A stretch of DNA of 64,000 nucleotides from Paracoccus onubensis (GTDB lineage: Bacteria > Pseudomonadota > Alphaproteobacteria > Rhodobacterales > Rhodobacteraceae), in NCBI RefSeq assembly GCF_003591515.1, contig NZ_QZCG01000014.1, positions 81,141 through 145,140 on the forward strand, given 5' to 3'. The position numbers were made by a program, and so were the translations under genes. The notes beneath the pieces are model-generated. The model worked only from the letters and a program-made list of their open reading frames with translations. It was not told the origin of the DNA and did not search any database. Positions 18,060 to 27,174 of the stretch are shown piece after piece; positions within the stretch are counted from its first letter, which is position 1; each line of letters opens with the position of its first letter.

Positions 18060-19043
18060 TTAAAGCGTTTCGATATGGACAGGACCGGCGGCGGAAATTT
18101 GCAGCGGATTGCGAAGCGGCAGGCCGAAAGGCGCACTGCTGATCTCGAATATGTCGCCGGGCTGGGCCGATATGCCATCCGCAAAGGAAATCGTCGCGGT
18201 TCCGAAGAAATGCACATGCACGTCGCCCGGTTGCCGGAACAGATCGTATTTGAAGTGATGATGCTCCAGATTGGCGATACTGTGCGACATATTCGCCTCG
18301 CCCGACAGGAACGGTTTTTCCCAGATCGCCGCGCCGTCACGCAGAACCCGGCACTCGCCATCGATATGATCAGGCAGATCGCCGATCAGGATTTCGGGGC
18401 CGAAACTTGCCGGGCGCAGCTTGGAATGCGCCAGCCACAGATAATTGCCACGCTCGGTCACATGGTCGGAAAACTCGTTCGCAAGCGCAAAGCCCAGCCG
18501 GAACGGCCGGCCGTCGGGCGCGACGATATAAAGCCCTGCAAGCTCGGGCTCTTCGCCGGCGTCCAACGCGAATTCCGGAGAAAGCAGCGCCGCCCCGGGC
18601 GCGGTCGCCGCATGACCATTGCCCTTGTAGAACCATTCGGGCTGCACACCGGCCACGCCATTGGCGGGTTTTCCACCCTCCACGCCCATGCGGAACATCT
18701 TCATGCTGTCGGTCAATGCGTCCGGATCGACGCCATGATGCATCGAATCCCGCGCCGAGGCAGAGCCGGTATGGGTCAGCCCCGTCCCGGTCAGATGCAT
18801 ATGGGTGGGATCGGGATGATCCAGCGGCAGAAGCACGCGCCCCTCGGACAAGGCGGCGGCAAGATCGACCGGCCCGCCCAGGCCACGCGCGGCGATTTCC
18901 TCGCTTAGCGCGTGACCAGCGGCGATTGCCGCCAGCGCGAGGTCATAGGTGCTGGCCGTATCCCGGACGACATGCGCCCTCTCGCCCTCGCGCAGAACGA
19001 CTGCGCGTGTTCCATCGTTCAGGCGGATCTGGGACAGGTGCAT
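18060..19043 (-). CDS. gguC: GguC/AraD1 family protein (FAH fold)
   Basis: The 327-residue protein has the fumarylacetoacetate-hydrolase fold typical of enzymes acting on 2-keto acids. Metal-site regions are PEFALDAGEEPELAGLY and LGFALANEFSDH. It matches the GguC/AraD1 group that accompanies GguA and GguB in Agrobacterium. A role in turnover of 2-keto-3-deoxy-arabonate or a similar acid is inferred from its neighbours; the exact reaction is not fixed by the sequence. It follows gguB by three bases. Confidence 0.85.
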   Translation of the reverse strand: MHLSQIRLNDGTRAVVLREGERAHVVRDTASTYDLALAAIAAGHALSEEIAARGLGGPVDLAAALSEGRVLLPLDHPDPTHMHLTGTGLTHTGSASARDSMHHGVDPDALTDSMKMFRMGVEGGKPANGVAGVQPEWFYKGNGHAATAPGAALLSPEFALDAGEEPELAGLYIVAPDGRPFRLGFALANEFSDHVTERGNYLWLAHSKLRPASFGPEILIGDLPDHIDGECRVLRDGAAIWEKPFLSGEANMSHSIANLEHHHFKYDLFRQPGDVHVHFFGTATISFADGISAQPGDIFEISSAPFGLPLRNPLQISAAGPVHIETL

Positions 19044-19046
19044 GTT

Positions 19047-20228
19047 TCAGCCCTCTTTGTTCTTGTTGTAGACGTCGAAGAATACCGCGGCGAGAAGCAC
19101 CAGCCCCTTGATCACCTGCTGATAATCGATGCCGATGCCAAGGATCGACATGCCGTTATTCATGACACCCATAATAAACGCCCCGACCACCGCGCCGACG
19201 ATCTTGCCCGAACCGCCCGCCATGGAGGCGCCGCCGATAAAGACCGCGGCGATCACGTCGAGTTCGACGGCGAAGCCCGCCTTGGGCGTGGCCGTATTCA
19301 GCCGCGCGGCATAGACCAGCCCTGCAAGCGCCGCCAGCAATCCCATATTGACGAAGGTCAGGAAGGTCAGCCGCTCGGTCCGTATCCCCGACAGTTTCGC
19401 GGCCTTCGCATTGCCGCCCACGGCATAGATGCGCCGCCCCATGGTCGTGCGTTCCGACAGGAAAACATAGATGACCGTCAGGACCACCATCAGCATCAGC
19501 ACATTCGGCAGGCCCCGGAACCAGGCCAGTTTCCAGGTCACGAAAAGCAGCGCGAAAGAGATGATCGCGTTACGCAGGAGGAACAATCCCCAAGGCTCAT
19601 CCTCGATCCCATAGCGCGCATTGCGGGCGCGGTTGCGCAGCGCAAGCCAGATCAGCACGAGAACGGTCGTCACACCAACCGCAATGGCAAGGATATTGGG
19701 CTTGTCCGGGCCGAAAAGATCGGGAATGAACCCGGTCGAGATCATCTGGAAATTACGCGGGAAGGGGCCGATGGATTGCCCGGCAAGCAGCCACAGGGAC
19801 AATCCCCGGAAAACCAGCATCCCCGCCAGCGTCACGATGAATGACGGAATTTTCCAATAGGCGACGAAATAGCCCTGCACCGCGCCAATCGCGGCACCCA
19901 CCGCAAGGCAGACGATCATCGCCACACCCACGGGCAGCTTCATGCTGACCACCATGACAGCGGCCAATGCACCGATGAAGCCCATGACCGACCCGACCGA
20001 CAGGTCGATATTGCCGCCCACGATCACCAGAAGCATGCCCAGCGCCATGATGATGATATAGCTGTTCTGCAGGAACAGGTTGGTGATATTGACCGGCCGC
20101 AGCAATGTGCCCCCGGTCACGATTTCGAAGAACAGCATGATCGCGATCAGGGCAAAGAGCAGCCCGTATTCGCGGATATGCCTGGAAATGTAACTGCCGA
20201 TCCCCGGCGCCTTGCTGGCCTGTTCCAT
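19047..20228 (-). CDS. gguB: Sugar ABC transporter permease GguB
   Basis: The 393-residue membrane protein is of the RbsC/XylH class, with about ten hydrophobic segments. Conserved stretches are NSYIIIMALGMLLVIVGGNIDLSVGS and AVFIGGASMAGGSGKIVGAVVGA. It forms the channel for sugars delivered by ChvE. The start at 20228 has AGGAAAT directly upstream; the earlier in-frame start at 20336 lies inside gguA. The gap to gguA is five bases. Confidence 0.93.
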   Translation of the reverse strand: MEQASKAPGIGSYISRHIREYGLLFALIAIMLFFEIVTGGTLLRPVNITNLFLQNSYIIIMALGMLLVIVGGNIDLSVGSVMGFIGALAAVMVVSMKLPVGVAMIVCLAVGAAIGAVQGYFVAYWKIPSFIVTLAGMLVFRGLSLWLLAGQSIGPFPRNFQMISTGFIPDLFGPDKPNILAIAVGVTTVLVLIWLALRNRARNARYGIEDEPWGLFLLRNAIISFALLFVTWKLAWFRGLPNVLMLMVVLTVIYVFLSERTTMGRRIYAVGGNAKAAKLSGIRTERLTFLTFVNMGLLAALAGLVYAARLNTATPKAGFAVELDVIAAVFIGGASMAGGSGKIVGAVVGAFIMGVMNNGMSILGIGIDYQQVIKGLVLLAAVFFDVYNKNKEG

Positions 20229-20233
20229 ATTTC

Positions 20234-21754
20234 CTACTCCCTGACGATCAGCGACATGATCCGCTCTTGCGAGGCGTCTTCTGCATGCAGTTCGCCCACG
20301 AATCTGCCCTCGTTCATGACATAGATCCGGTCGCACATGCCCAGCAGTTCGGGCATTTCCGACGAGATCATGATCACGGCTTTGCCCGCAGCGCTCAGAT
20401 CGTTGATAATATTGTAGATTTCATATTTCGCGCCGACATCGATCCCCCGCGTCGGCTCGTCCAGGATCAGCAGTTCCGGCTCGGTGAACAGCCATTTGGC
20501 CAGGACGACCTTCTGCTGATTTCCGCCCGACAGGTTCATGACCTTCTGGAACACACCCGGCGTGCGGATGTTCAACGCGGCACGATATTTCTCGGCGACT
20601 GCGGTTTCGCGGTTCTCATCGACGATGCCGCCATTCGCAACCCCGTCCAGATTTGCAAGGATGGTATTGCGGCGGATGGTTTCCTCGAGGATCAGGCCAA
20701 GCGTCTTGCGATCCTCGGTCACATAGGCGAGCCCGGCGGCGATCGCCTTGTCCACAGTGGACAGGTCCACCGGCTTTCCATGCATGAGCGCCTGCCCGGA
20801 AATATTCCGCCCATAGCTGCGCCCGAATACGCTCATCGCAAGCTCGGTCCGGCCTGCACCCATCAGCCCGGCAATGCCGACCACCTCTCCGGCCCTGACC
20901 TCCATTGACAGATCCCGGATCATCTGACGGTCGGCATGAAGTGGGTGAAAGACGTTCCAGTCCTTCAGTTCAAGCACGATCTCGCCCGCGCGTCGCTCGC
21001 GATCGGGATAACGGTTCGCCATGTCGCGCCCGACCATATCGCGGACGATCCTGTCCTCGGTCAAATCGCCCTGCCGGGCATCGATGGTCGAAATCGTCGC
21101 GCCGTCGCGGATCACGGTGACACTGTCGGCGATCTTGCGTACCTCGTTCAGCTTGTGGCTGATGATGATCGAGGTGACGCCCTGCCCCTTCAGTTCCAGC
21201 AGAAGATCCAGCAGCGCCTGACTGTCCGATTCCGACAGCGCGGCTGTCGGCTCGTCCAGGATCAGCAGGCGCACATTTTTGGACAGGGCCTTGGCGATCT
21301 CGACAAGCTGCTGCTTGCCCACGCCGAGACTGTCCACCTTCACGCCCGGAGGCTCGCGCAGGCCGACCTTGGCCAGAAGCCCCTCGGTCTGCCGGAACGT
21401 CTCGCGCCAGTTGACGACGCCATTCGCCGCGCGCTCATTGCCCAGAAAGATATTCTCGGCGATCGACAGAAGCGGAACCAGTGCCAGCTCCTGATGGATG
21501 ATGATGATGCCCAGTTCCTCGCTTTCGCGGATATCGCGAAATTCGGCGGGCTTGCCGTCATAGCTGATCTCGCCGTCATAGCTGCCGGCCGGATAGACCC
21601 CGGAAAGCACCTTCATCAGCGTTGATTTTCCTGCGCCGTTTTCGCCGCAGATCGCGTGTATCTCTCCTTCGCGGACGGTCAGACTGACATTGTCCAATGC
21701 CCTGACGCCCGGAAAGGTCTTGGTGATGTTGCGCATTTCCAAAAGCGCGGTCAT
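20234..21754 (-). CDS. gguA: Sugar ABC transporter ATPase GguA
   Basis: The 506-residue protein carries two fused ABC domains, as in RbsA, XylG and MmsA. The first has Walker A GENGAGKST, a DSLGVGKQQL signature and LLILDEPTAAL. The second begins near residue 260 with the usual degenerate Walker A (GLMGAGRTE), then NLSGGNQQKV and LLILDEPTRGIDVG. It powers import of galactose, arabinose and related sugars with GguB and ChvE. Confidence 0.95.
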   Translation of the reverse strand: MTALLEMRNITKTFPGVRALDNVSLTVREGEIHAICGENGAGKSTLMKVLSGVYPAGSYDGEISYDGKPAEFRDIRESEELGIIIIHQELALVPLLSIAENIFLGNERAANGVVNWRETFRQTEGLLAKVGLREPPGVKVDSLGVGKQQLVEIAKALSKNVRLLILDEPTAALSESDSQALLDLLLELKGQGVTSIIISHKLNEVRKIADSVTVIRDGATISTIDARQGDLTEDRIVRDMVGRDMANRYPDRERRAGEIVLELKDWNVFHPLHADRQMIRDLSMEVRAGEVVGIAGLMGAGRTELAMSVFGRSYGRNISGQALMHGKPVDLSTVDKAIAAGLAYVTEDRKTLGLILEETIRRNTILANLDGVANGGIVDENRETAVAEKYRAALNIRTPGVFQKVMNLSGGNQQKVVLAKWLFTEPELLILDEPTRGIDVGAKYEIYNIINDLSAAGKAVIMISSEMPELLGMCDRIYVMNEGRFVGELHAEDASQERIMSLIVRE

Positions 21755-21783
21755 GCCTTCACTCCGGTGCTGGCTGTACCTGC

Positions 21784-21816
21784 GCAGGCCGCCCGCCCGG
21801 AAAGGGGGCGGCCTGC
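21784..21816 (-). repeat. Hairpin between chvE and gguA
   Basis: A 10-base perfect inverted repeat (GCAGGCCGCC / GGCGGCCTGC, 13-base loop) lies in the 87-base gap after chvE. There is no T run. Such hairpins commonly protect the binding-protein mRNA and reduce expression of the downstream ATPase gene. That role is inferred here. Confidence 0.6.
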
Positions 21817-21841
21817 AATGGCTTCTTTCCGCAGATCGGGA

Positions 21842-22897
21842 TTATTTCAGCTGGTCTTCGGTGTAATAGCCCGAACCGATCAGGACCTCTTCCCAGTTCG
21901 ATCCATCCACTGCCACCGGCTCCAGCAGATAGGAAGGCACGACCTTGACGCCGTTGTCATAGGTCTCGGTGTCGTTGATCTCGGGCTCTTCACCCTCCAG
22001 CATCGCATTCACCATGTCGACGGTGACTTCGGCCAGCTTGCGGGTATCCTTGAAGATCGTCGCATATTGCTCGCCCGCGATGATCGACTTGACCGACTGC
22101 ACCTCGGAATCCTGACCGCTGACGATCGGCATCGGCAGATCGCCCGAACCGTAGCCGACGCCTTTCAGCGAGGACAGGATACCGATGGACAGGCCGTCAT
22201 AAGGCGACAGCACGCCATGCACTTCCTTGTCGGTATAGTTGGCCGACAGCAGGTTATCCATCCGCGACTGCGCGGTCGCCGGATCCCAGCGAAGCGTCCC
22301 CACCGTGTCCATGCCCATCTGACCGGACGGAATGACGATCTCGCCCGAGTCGATCATCGGCTGCAATACCGACATCGCGCCATCATAGAAGAAATAGGCA
22401 TTGTTGTCGTCCGGGCTTCCGCCGAACAATTCGACATTCCACGGCTTCACATCGGGAAAACGTTCCTTGAGGCCCTGCACCACCGTGTTGGCCTGTTGCA
22501 CGCCGACCTGAAAATTGTCGAAGGTCGCGTAATAGTCGACATCGGGCGTATCGCGGATCAGGCGGTCATAGGCGATCACCTTGATATCGGCGGCCGCCGC
22601 ATTCGCCAATGCGTTCGACAGCGTGGTGCCGTCGATGGCGGCGATGACCAGCACGTCGACGCCCTTGGTGATCATGTTCTCGACCTGGGCAAGCTGATTC
22701 GGAATATCGTCCTCGGCATATTGCAGGTCGGTCTCGTATCCGGCCTCCTGGAACTGCTTGACCATGTTGTTTCCATCGTCGATCCAGCGCGCGGATGACT
22801 TGGTGGGCATGGCGATGCCGATTGTTTCAGCCATGGCCCCGAACGCAAACCCGGACATGCCAAGCGACAGCGCAACCGCTGCGATCTTGAATTTCAT
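21842..22897 (-). CDS. chvE: Periplasmic sugar-binding protein ChvE
   Basis: The 351-residue protein has a signal peptide (MKFKIAAVALSLGMSGFAFGAMA, cut before ETIGIAMP) and the periplasmic binding protein type 1 fold. Motifs include MPTKSSARWIDDGNNM, VLVIAAIDGTTLSNAL, YDRLIRDTPDVDYYATFDNF and VSGQDSEVQSVKSI. It matches ChvE/GbpA/MglB-like galactose, glucose and arabinose receptors. It is the first gene of the operon, behind a strong GGAGGTTACC site, and is divergent from the GbpR-type regulator. Confidence 0.95.
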   Translation of the reverse strand: MKFKIAAVALSLGMSGFAFGAMAETIGIAMPTKSSARWIDDGNNMVKQFQEAGYETDLQYAEDDIPNQLAQVENMITKGVDVLVIAAIDGTTLSNALANAAAADIKVIAYDRLIRDTPDVDYYATFDNFQVGVQQANTVVQGLKERFPDVKPWNVELFGGSPDDNNAYFFYDGAMSVLQPMIDSGEIVIPSGQMGMDTVGTLRWDPATAQSRMDNLLSANYTDKEVHGVLSPYDGLSIGILSSLKGVGYGSGDLPMPIVSGQDSEVQSVKSIIAGEQYATIFKDTRKLAEVTVDMVNAMLEGEEPEINDTETYDNGVKVVPSYLLEPVAVDGSNWEEVLIGSGYYTEDQLK

Positions 22898-23031
22898 GGT
22901 AACCTCCCTGATTGGCAGACTTCTTTATCTGACAAAATGACCGCCGGAAATCGCGGTACACGGATTGCTTTACCAAAACGTCGTCTTGACTGTAAAATGC
23001 CAAAACCTGCAATCCACATACCTTGTTTGAT
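22898..23031. promoter_or_regulatory. Divergent chvE/gbpR control region
   Basis: These 134 bases separate the divergent sugar operon and its LysR-type regulator, the usual site for LysR-family control of both genes. The part next to the regulator (about 22980-23031) is AT-rich. No single operator could be chosen with confidence. Confidence 0.5.
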
Positions 23032-23979
23032 ATGTCATATCCCAACACCCACTCACTCCTGAAACCTGTCCAGCTGCGCCTGATTCAAGAGATCGCGCAG
23101 CACGGACAGCTTCAGATGGCCTCTGAAGCCTGTGGCATGACCCAGCCGGCGGCCTCGCGCATGCTTGCGGGTATCGAGCAGAAGATCGGCGCCAGACTGT
23201 TCCTGCGGCAACCCAAGGGCATGGAGCCGACCGAGATCGGGCTTTCGGTCCTGCGACGCGCGCAGGCCATCCTGCGGGAATATGGCAGCATGGCCAGCGA
23301 TATCCGGGAAATGAAAGGCGGCGAGGCGGGATCGGTCCGGATCGGCGCGGTGACCGGCCCGGCCGTCGACATCGTGGTCTCGGCCATCCGCGAGGTGAAG
23401 GCGACATCACCCAAGGCCGAAATCACCGTCGACGTGCAGCCGTCGCGCGAATTGCTGACATATCTGGCCGCGGGCGAAATGGATCTGGCGCTTGCCCGCA
23501 TCCTGCCCGAATTCGACAGCAAGGATTTCAACATTCGTGAAATGTCGGGCGAAAGGGTCCGGTTTCTGGTCCGGGCAGGTCATCCGATGACACGGCATGA
23601 CCCGGTCACGCTGACGCAGCTTCTGGAATATGAATGGATCATGCAGACCCGCGGCGCCCCGATACGCGAGGCCACTCTGGCGGCATTTGCAGGCGTCGGG
23701 ATCCCGGAACCCACACGGGTCGTGAACAGCGCGTCGCTGCTGTTCACGATCGCCTATCTGTCAAATAGCGACGCGGTTTCGCCGCTATCCGAAGAACTGG
23801 CCCGGATGCTGACCCATCCGCCCATCAATGCGGGTTTCTCGGTGCTGCGGACGCCGCATGACATCCGCGTCTCGCCCTATTACTTGCTGAGCCTGCGCCG
23901 CCGCGTACTGACCCCGCTGGCCCAAAGGCTTCAAAGCACCATTATCCGCCTTTCCGACAAGCGCCCGGGATCTGGCTAG
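23032..23979 (+). CDS. gbpR: LysR-family regulator of the sugar operon (GbpR type)
   Basis: The 315-residue protein has an N-terminal winged helix-turn-helix (LRLIQEIAQHGQLQMASEAC, then GMTQPAASRMLAGIEQKIG) and a LysR substrate-binding domain from about residue 95. In Agrobacterium, gbpR is likewise divergent from chvE and controls it in response to sugars, so the same role is inferred. The ATG at 23032 was chosen. A TTG three codons upstream is possible, and neither has a clear ribosome site. The stop is followed by a dispersed repeat (copy C). Confidence 0.88.
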   Translation: MSYPNTHSLLKPVQLRLIQEIAQHGQLQMASEACGMTQPAASRMLAGIEQKIGARLFLRQPKGMEPTEIGLSVLRRAQAILREYGSMASDIREMKGGEAGSVRIGAVTGPAVDIVVSAIREVKATSPKAEITVDVQPSRELLTYLAAGEMDLALARILPEFDSKDFNIREMSGERVRFLVRAGHPMTRHDPVTLTQLLEYEWIMQTRGAPIREATLAAFAGVGIPEPTRVVNSASLLFTIAYLSNSDAVSPLSEELARMLTHPPINAGFSVLRTPHDIRVSPYYLLSLRRRVLTPLAQRLQSTIIRLSDKRPGSG

Positions 23980-24032
23980 AGCATCCCCGGCGTGACCGCA
24001 GCCACCGAATTATCTGCGGCCCGCTAATGGTT

Positions 24033-24113
24033 GGGGGCGCTGTCTCGTCGCCGGGTGGTTTTCGAACCAGTGGCGTACCACCCGCCCCCGGGATATTTGG
24101 GTGAAGAAGAAGG
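24033..24113. repeat. Dispersed hairpin/tail repeat, copy C
   Basis: It lies between the convergent regulator and RND genes. It has an outer GGGGGC/GCCCCC arm, an inner hairpin TGGTT-TTCG-AACCA flanked by CGCC/GGCG, and the tail GATATTTGGGTGAAGAAGAAGG. The nested hairpin makes it the same subtype as copy D at 30392; the tail is shared with all five copies. Confidence 0.75.
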
Positions 24114-24123
24114 CTGGTGGCGA

Positions 24124-27100
24124 TCACTTGGCCTCTGCCTCTGGCTGGCGCACTCCGAACACGGCGCAGTAAAGCGCCGGAACGAAGATCAGCGTCACCA
24201 GCGTACCCGCGATGATGCCGCCCATCATGGCGAATGCCATCGGTCCCCAGAACACCTGCCGGGCGATCGGAATCAGCGCCAGCGAAGCCGCCGCCGCTGT
24301 CAGCAGGATGGGCCGGGCGCGGCTGTCCGATGCCTCGAATACCGCATCCCATTTCGACCTGCCTTTTTCCAGAAGCACCTGAATCTCGTGAACGAGGATG
24401 ACCGAATTGCGGATCAGGATGCCGATAAGCGCCAATATCCCAAGGATCGCGACGAAACCCATCGGCACGCCGAAGGGCACCAATACGGCGACGACGCCGA
24501 TCAGCCCCAGAGGCGCGGCGGCAAAGACGATCAGCGACAGGCGGATGCTTTGCATCTGCGCCATGACCAGCAGCGCCATGATCAGCAGCATGACCGGCAC
24601 GACCGCCGCGATCGGCTCCTGACTGTCGCCCGAGGTCTCGACCGAGCCTCCTATTTCGATATTGACCGCTTCGGGCAGCGTGGCCGCATAATCCGACACC
24701 GCGCCATCCAATGCCTGCACCAGCGTCGCGGGCTGATCGGCACCATTGATCGCCGCCTTGACGGTCACCGTCGGCAGACCGTTGCGCTGCATGATCAGGG
24801 GCTGCTCGGTATCGTATTCGAGGCTGGCGACCGACATCAGCGGAATATTTCCGGCCGATCCCGTCTGAAGCTGAAGGTTGCGGATCGAATCCAGCGATTG
24901 CCGGTCCGTATCGACGCCGCGCGCCACGACATTGATCAGGAAGATATCGTCCCGCAACTGCGTTATCGTCTTGCCCGAGAACACCGCCGAAAGCGCCTCG
25001 GAGATATCCTGCCCCGACACGCCAAGCTTGCGCGCCTGATCCTGATCGACCTCGAGCCGGATCACGCGGGCGGGCTCGTTCCAGTCCAGCGCGATATCGC
25101 GCAGGCGCGGCTCGGATGCCAGCACGGCGGCAAGTCCCCGCGCGGCATCGCGGGCCTGATCCGTACCGGGGGCACTGACGCGATATTGCACCGGCTTGCC
25201 CACCGGCGGCCCGATCTCGAGATTCTTCACATAGATATCGACGCCCGGGAAATCCGTGACAGCAAGGTCGTTCAGCATGTTCTTGACCCTGTCGCGGGCG
25301 GCGGCGCTGGGGGTCTGAATGACGATCTGGCCCATATGCGGCCCCGGCGTGGGCACATCCATCGACAGGATGAAGCGCGGCGCGCCCCGCCCGACATAGG
25401 AGGTCCAGAACAGCACGTCCTCATTATCGGCAAGATGCGCTTCCAGACGATCCATATCCTCGCGGGTCTTGGTGATCGAGGCGTTCTGCCGCTCGCCGAT
25501 ATCGACCAGCACTTCGGTGCGGTCGGAATCGGGGAAGAACTGCTGTTCGACGAATTGCATGCCCCATAGCGAGATCCCGAATATCGCCAGAGTGACAGCG
25601 ATGGTCACCCATTTGAACCGCATTCCCGCCCGCAGGAGCCGGTGGAACCCCCGGCGCAGCCAGCCCTTCCGTTCCTGATGATGCGCGAGATTTTCCTTCA
25701 GGAAGGTCACGCCCAGCAGCGGCGCGAAAAGCACCGCCACGATCCACGAGATCAGAAGCGATACCGCGATGACCACGAACAGCGAAAAGGTGAACTCACC
25801 CGCCGCCGAATTGTTCAGGCCGATCGGAATGAACCCCGCCACCGTGACCAGAGTGCCGGTCAGCATGGGGAAGGCGATCGAGGTCCATGCATAGCTTGCC
25901 GCCCTGGAAAGGGATTCCCCGACCTCAAGCCGCGAGATCATGGTTTCGATCGCGATCATCGCATCATCGACCAGCAAGCCCAACGCGATGATCAGAGCGC
26001 CCAGCGAGATCCGCTGAAGGGTGATGCCGTAGAGCTCAAGTATGACAAAGGTGATCGCCAGAACCAGCGGAATGGTCAGCGTCACGACGAACCCGGCCCG
26101 GAAACCAAGACTGACGAAGCTGACGATCAGGACGATGATCACCGCCTCGGCCAGGGCCTGCACGAAATGACCTACGGCCTCGTCGACGACATGCGGCTGA
26201 TCGGCGACCTTTGCCATTTCGATCCCCACCGGCAGGTCGCGGGCCACACCGTCCATCAGAAGATCAAGCTCCTTGCCGAATTCAAGGATATTCTCGCCCT
26301 CGCGCATCCCGATCTGCAAACCTATCGCGGACTGTCCCTTGTAGCGGAACAGAGCTTCGGGCGGGTCCTCATAGCCCCGGGTAATCGTCGCCACATCGCC
26401 CAGATTGAAGAACCGCTCGCCGACGCGAAGATTGACGGCAGAGATGGAATCGGCGTCATCGAACTGCCCGCCGACACGGACCAGGACCCGCTCGGGGCCG
26501 TCCTGCACGACGCCCGAAGGGGCGATCGCGTTCTGATTGGCCAGCGTCTCCATGACCTGCTGCTGATTCAGGCCAAGCGCCGCCAGCCGCGCGGTCGAGA
26601 ATTCAAGATATATCCGTTCGTCCTGCACGCCCAGAAGCTCGGTCTTGCCGGCAGCCGGAAGCGCCGCGACGCGCTTGCGGATCGTCTCGACCCGGTCGCG
26701 CATTTCGCGCAGCGTGAAGCCGTCACTCGTGAACGCATAGATATTGCCGAAAACGTCGCCGAAATCGTCATTGAACTGAAAGCCCTGAAATTCCTGCGGA
26801 AATTCCGACTGGATATCGGACATCATCTGGCGCACGCGCTGCCAGATCTCGGGCACTTCGGGGCCGCGCGTGGTCGGCAGCAATTCGACATAGACCACCG
26901 CCTGCCCCGGCATCGTGACCGAGCGGGTGAAATCCAGTTCGTCCAGCTCCTCCAGCTTGGTTTCGATACGCGAAGTGACCTGCTTCAGGGTATCCTCGAT
27001 ATTCGCTCCCGGCAGCGCGGCCGAGATCACCATGGTCTTGATGGTGAAATTCGGATCTTCCTCGCGGCCCAGATTCATATAGCTGATCGCCCCGGCAAGC

Positions 27101-27174
27101 AGCGACAGAACCAGCAGGAACCACACGAAGCTGCGGTGACGCAGCGCCCAGTCCGAAAGATTGAAGCGGCTCAC
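24124..27174 (-). CDS. RND-family efflux pump inner-membrane protein
   Basis: The 1016-residue protein has the two-fold repeat of AcrB/MexB relatives: a helix at residues 12-32, a large periplasmic loop, a helix cluster at about 340-500, a second periplasmic loop, and a cluster at about 830-1000. Motif D is seen in SLGALIIALGLLVDDAMIAIE, with the proton-relay aspartate pair. It would export drugs or other compounds in a tripartite system; the substrate is unknown. It overlaps the upstream adaptor gene by four bases. No outer-membrane channel gene is adjacent. Confidence 0.93.
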   Translation of the reverse strand: MSRFNLSDWALRHRSFVWFLLVLSLLAGAISYMNLGREEDPNFTIKTMVISAALPGANIEDTLKQVTSRIETKLEELDELDFTRSVTMPGQAVVYVELLPTTRGPEVPEIWQRVRQMMSDIQSEFPQEFQGFQFNDDFGDVFGNIYAFTSDGFTLREMRDRVETIRKRVAALPAAGKTELLGVQDERIYLEFSTARLAALGLNQQQVMETLANQNAIAPSGVVQDGPERVLVRVGGQFDDADSISAVNLRVGERFFNLGDVATITRGYEDPPEALFRYKGQSAIGLQIGMREGENILEFGKELDLLMDGVARDLPVGIEMAKVADQPHVVDEAVGHFVQALAEAVIIVLIVSFVSLGFRAGFVVTLTIPLVLAITFVILELYGITLQRISLGALIIALGLLVDDAMIAIETMISRLEVGESLSRAASYAWTSIAFPMLTGTLVTVAGFIPIGLNNSAAGEFTFSLFVVIAVSLLISWIVAVLFAPLLGVTFLKENLAHHQERKGWLRRGFHRLLRAGMRFKWVTIAVTLAIFGISLWGMQFVEQQFFPDSDRTEVLVDIGERQNASITKTREDMDRLEAHLADNEDVLFWTSYVGRGAPRFILSMDVPTPGPHMGQIVIQTPSAAARDRVKNMLNDLAVTDFPGVDIYVKNLEIGPPVGKPVQYRVSAPGTDQARDAARGLAAVLASEPRLRDIALDWNEPARVIRLEVDQDQARKLGVSGQDISEALSAVFSGKTITQLRDDIFLINVVARGVDTDRQSLDSIRNLQLQTGSAGNIPLMSVASLEYDTEQPLIMQRNGLPTVTVKAAINGADQPATLVQALDGAVSDYAATLPEAVNIEIGGSVETSGDSQEPIAAVVPVMLLIMALLVMAQMQSIRLSLIVFAAAPLGLIGVVAVLVPFGVPMGFVAILGILALIGILIRNSVILVHEIQVLLEKGRSKWDAVFEASDSRARPILLTAAAASLALIPIARQVFWGPMAFAMMGGIIAGTLVTLIFVPALYCAVFGVRQPEAEAK

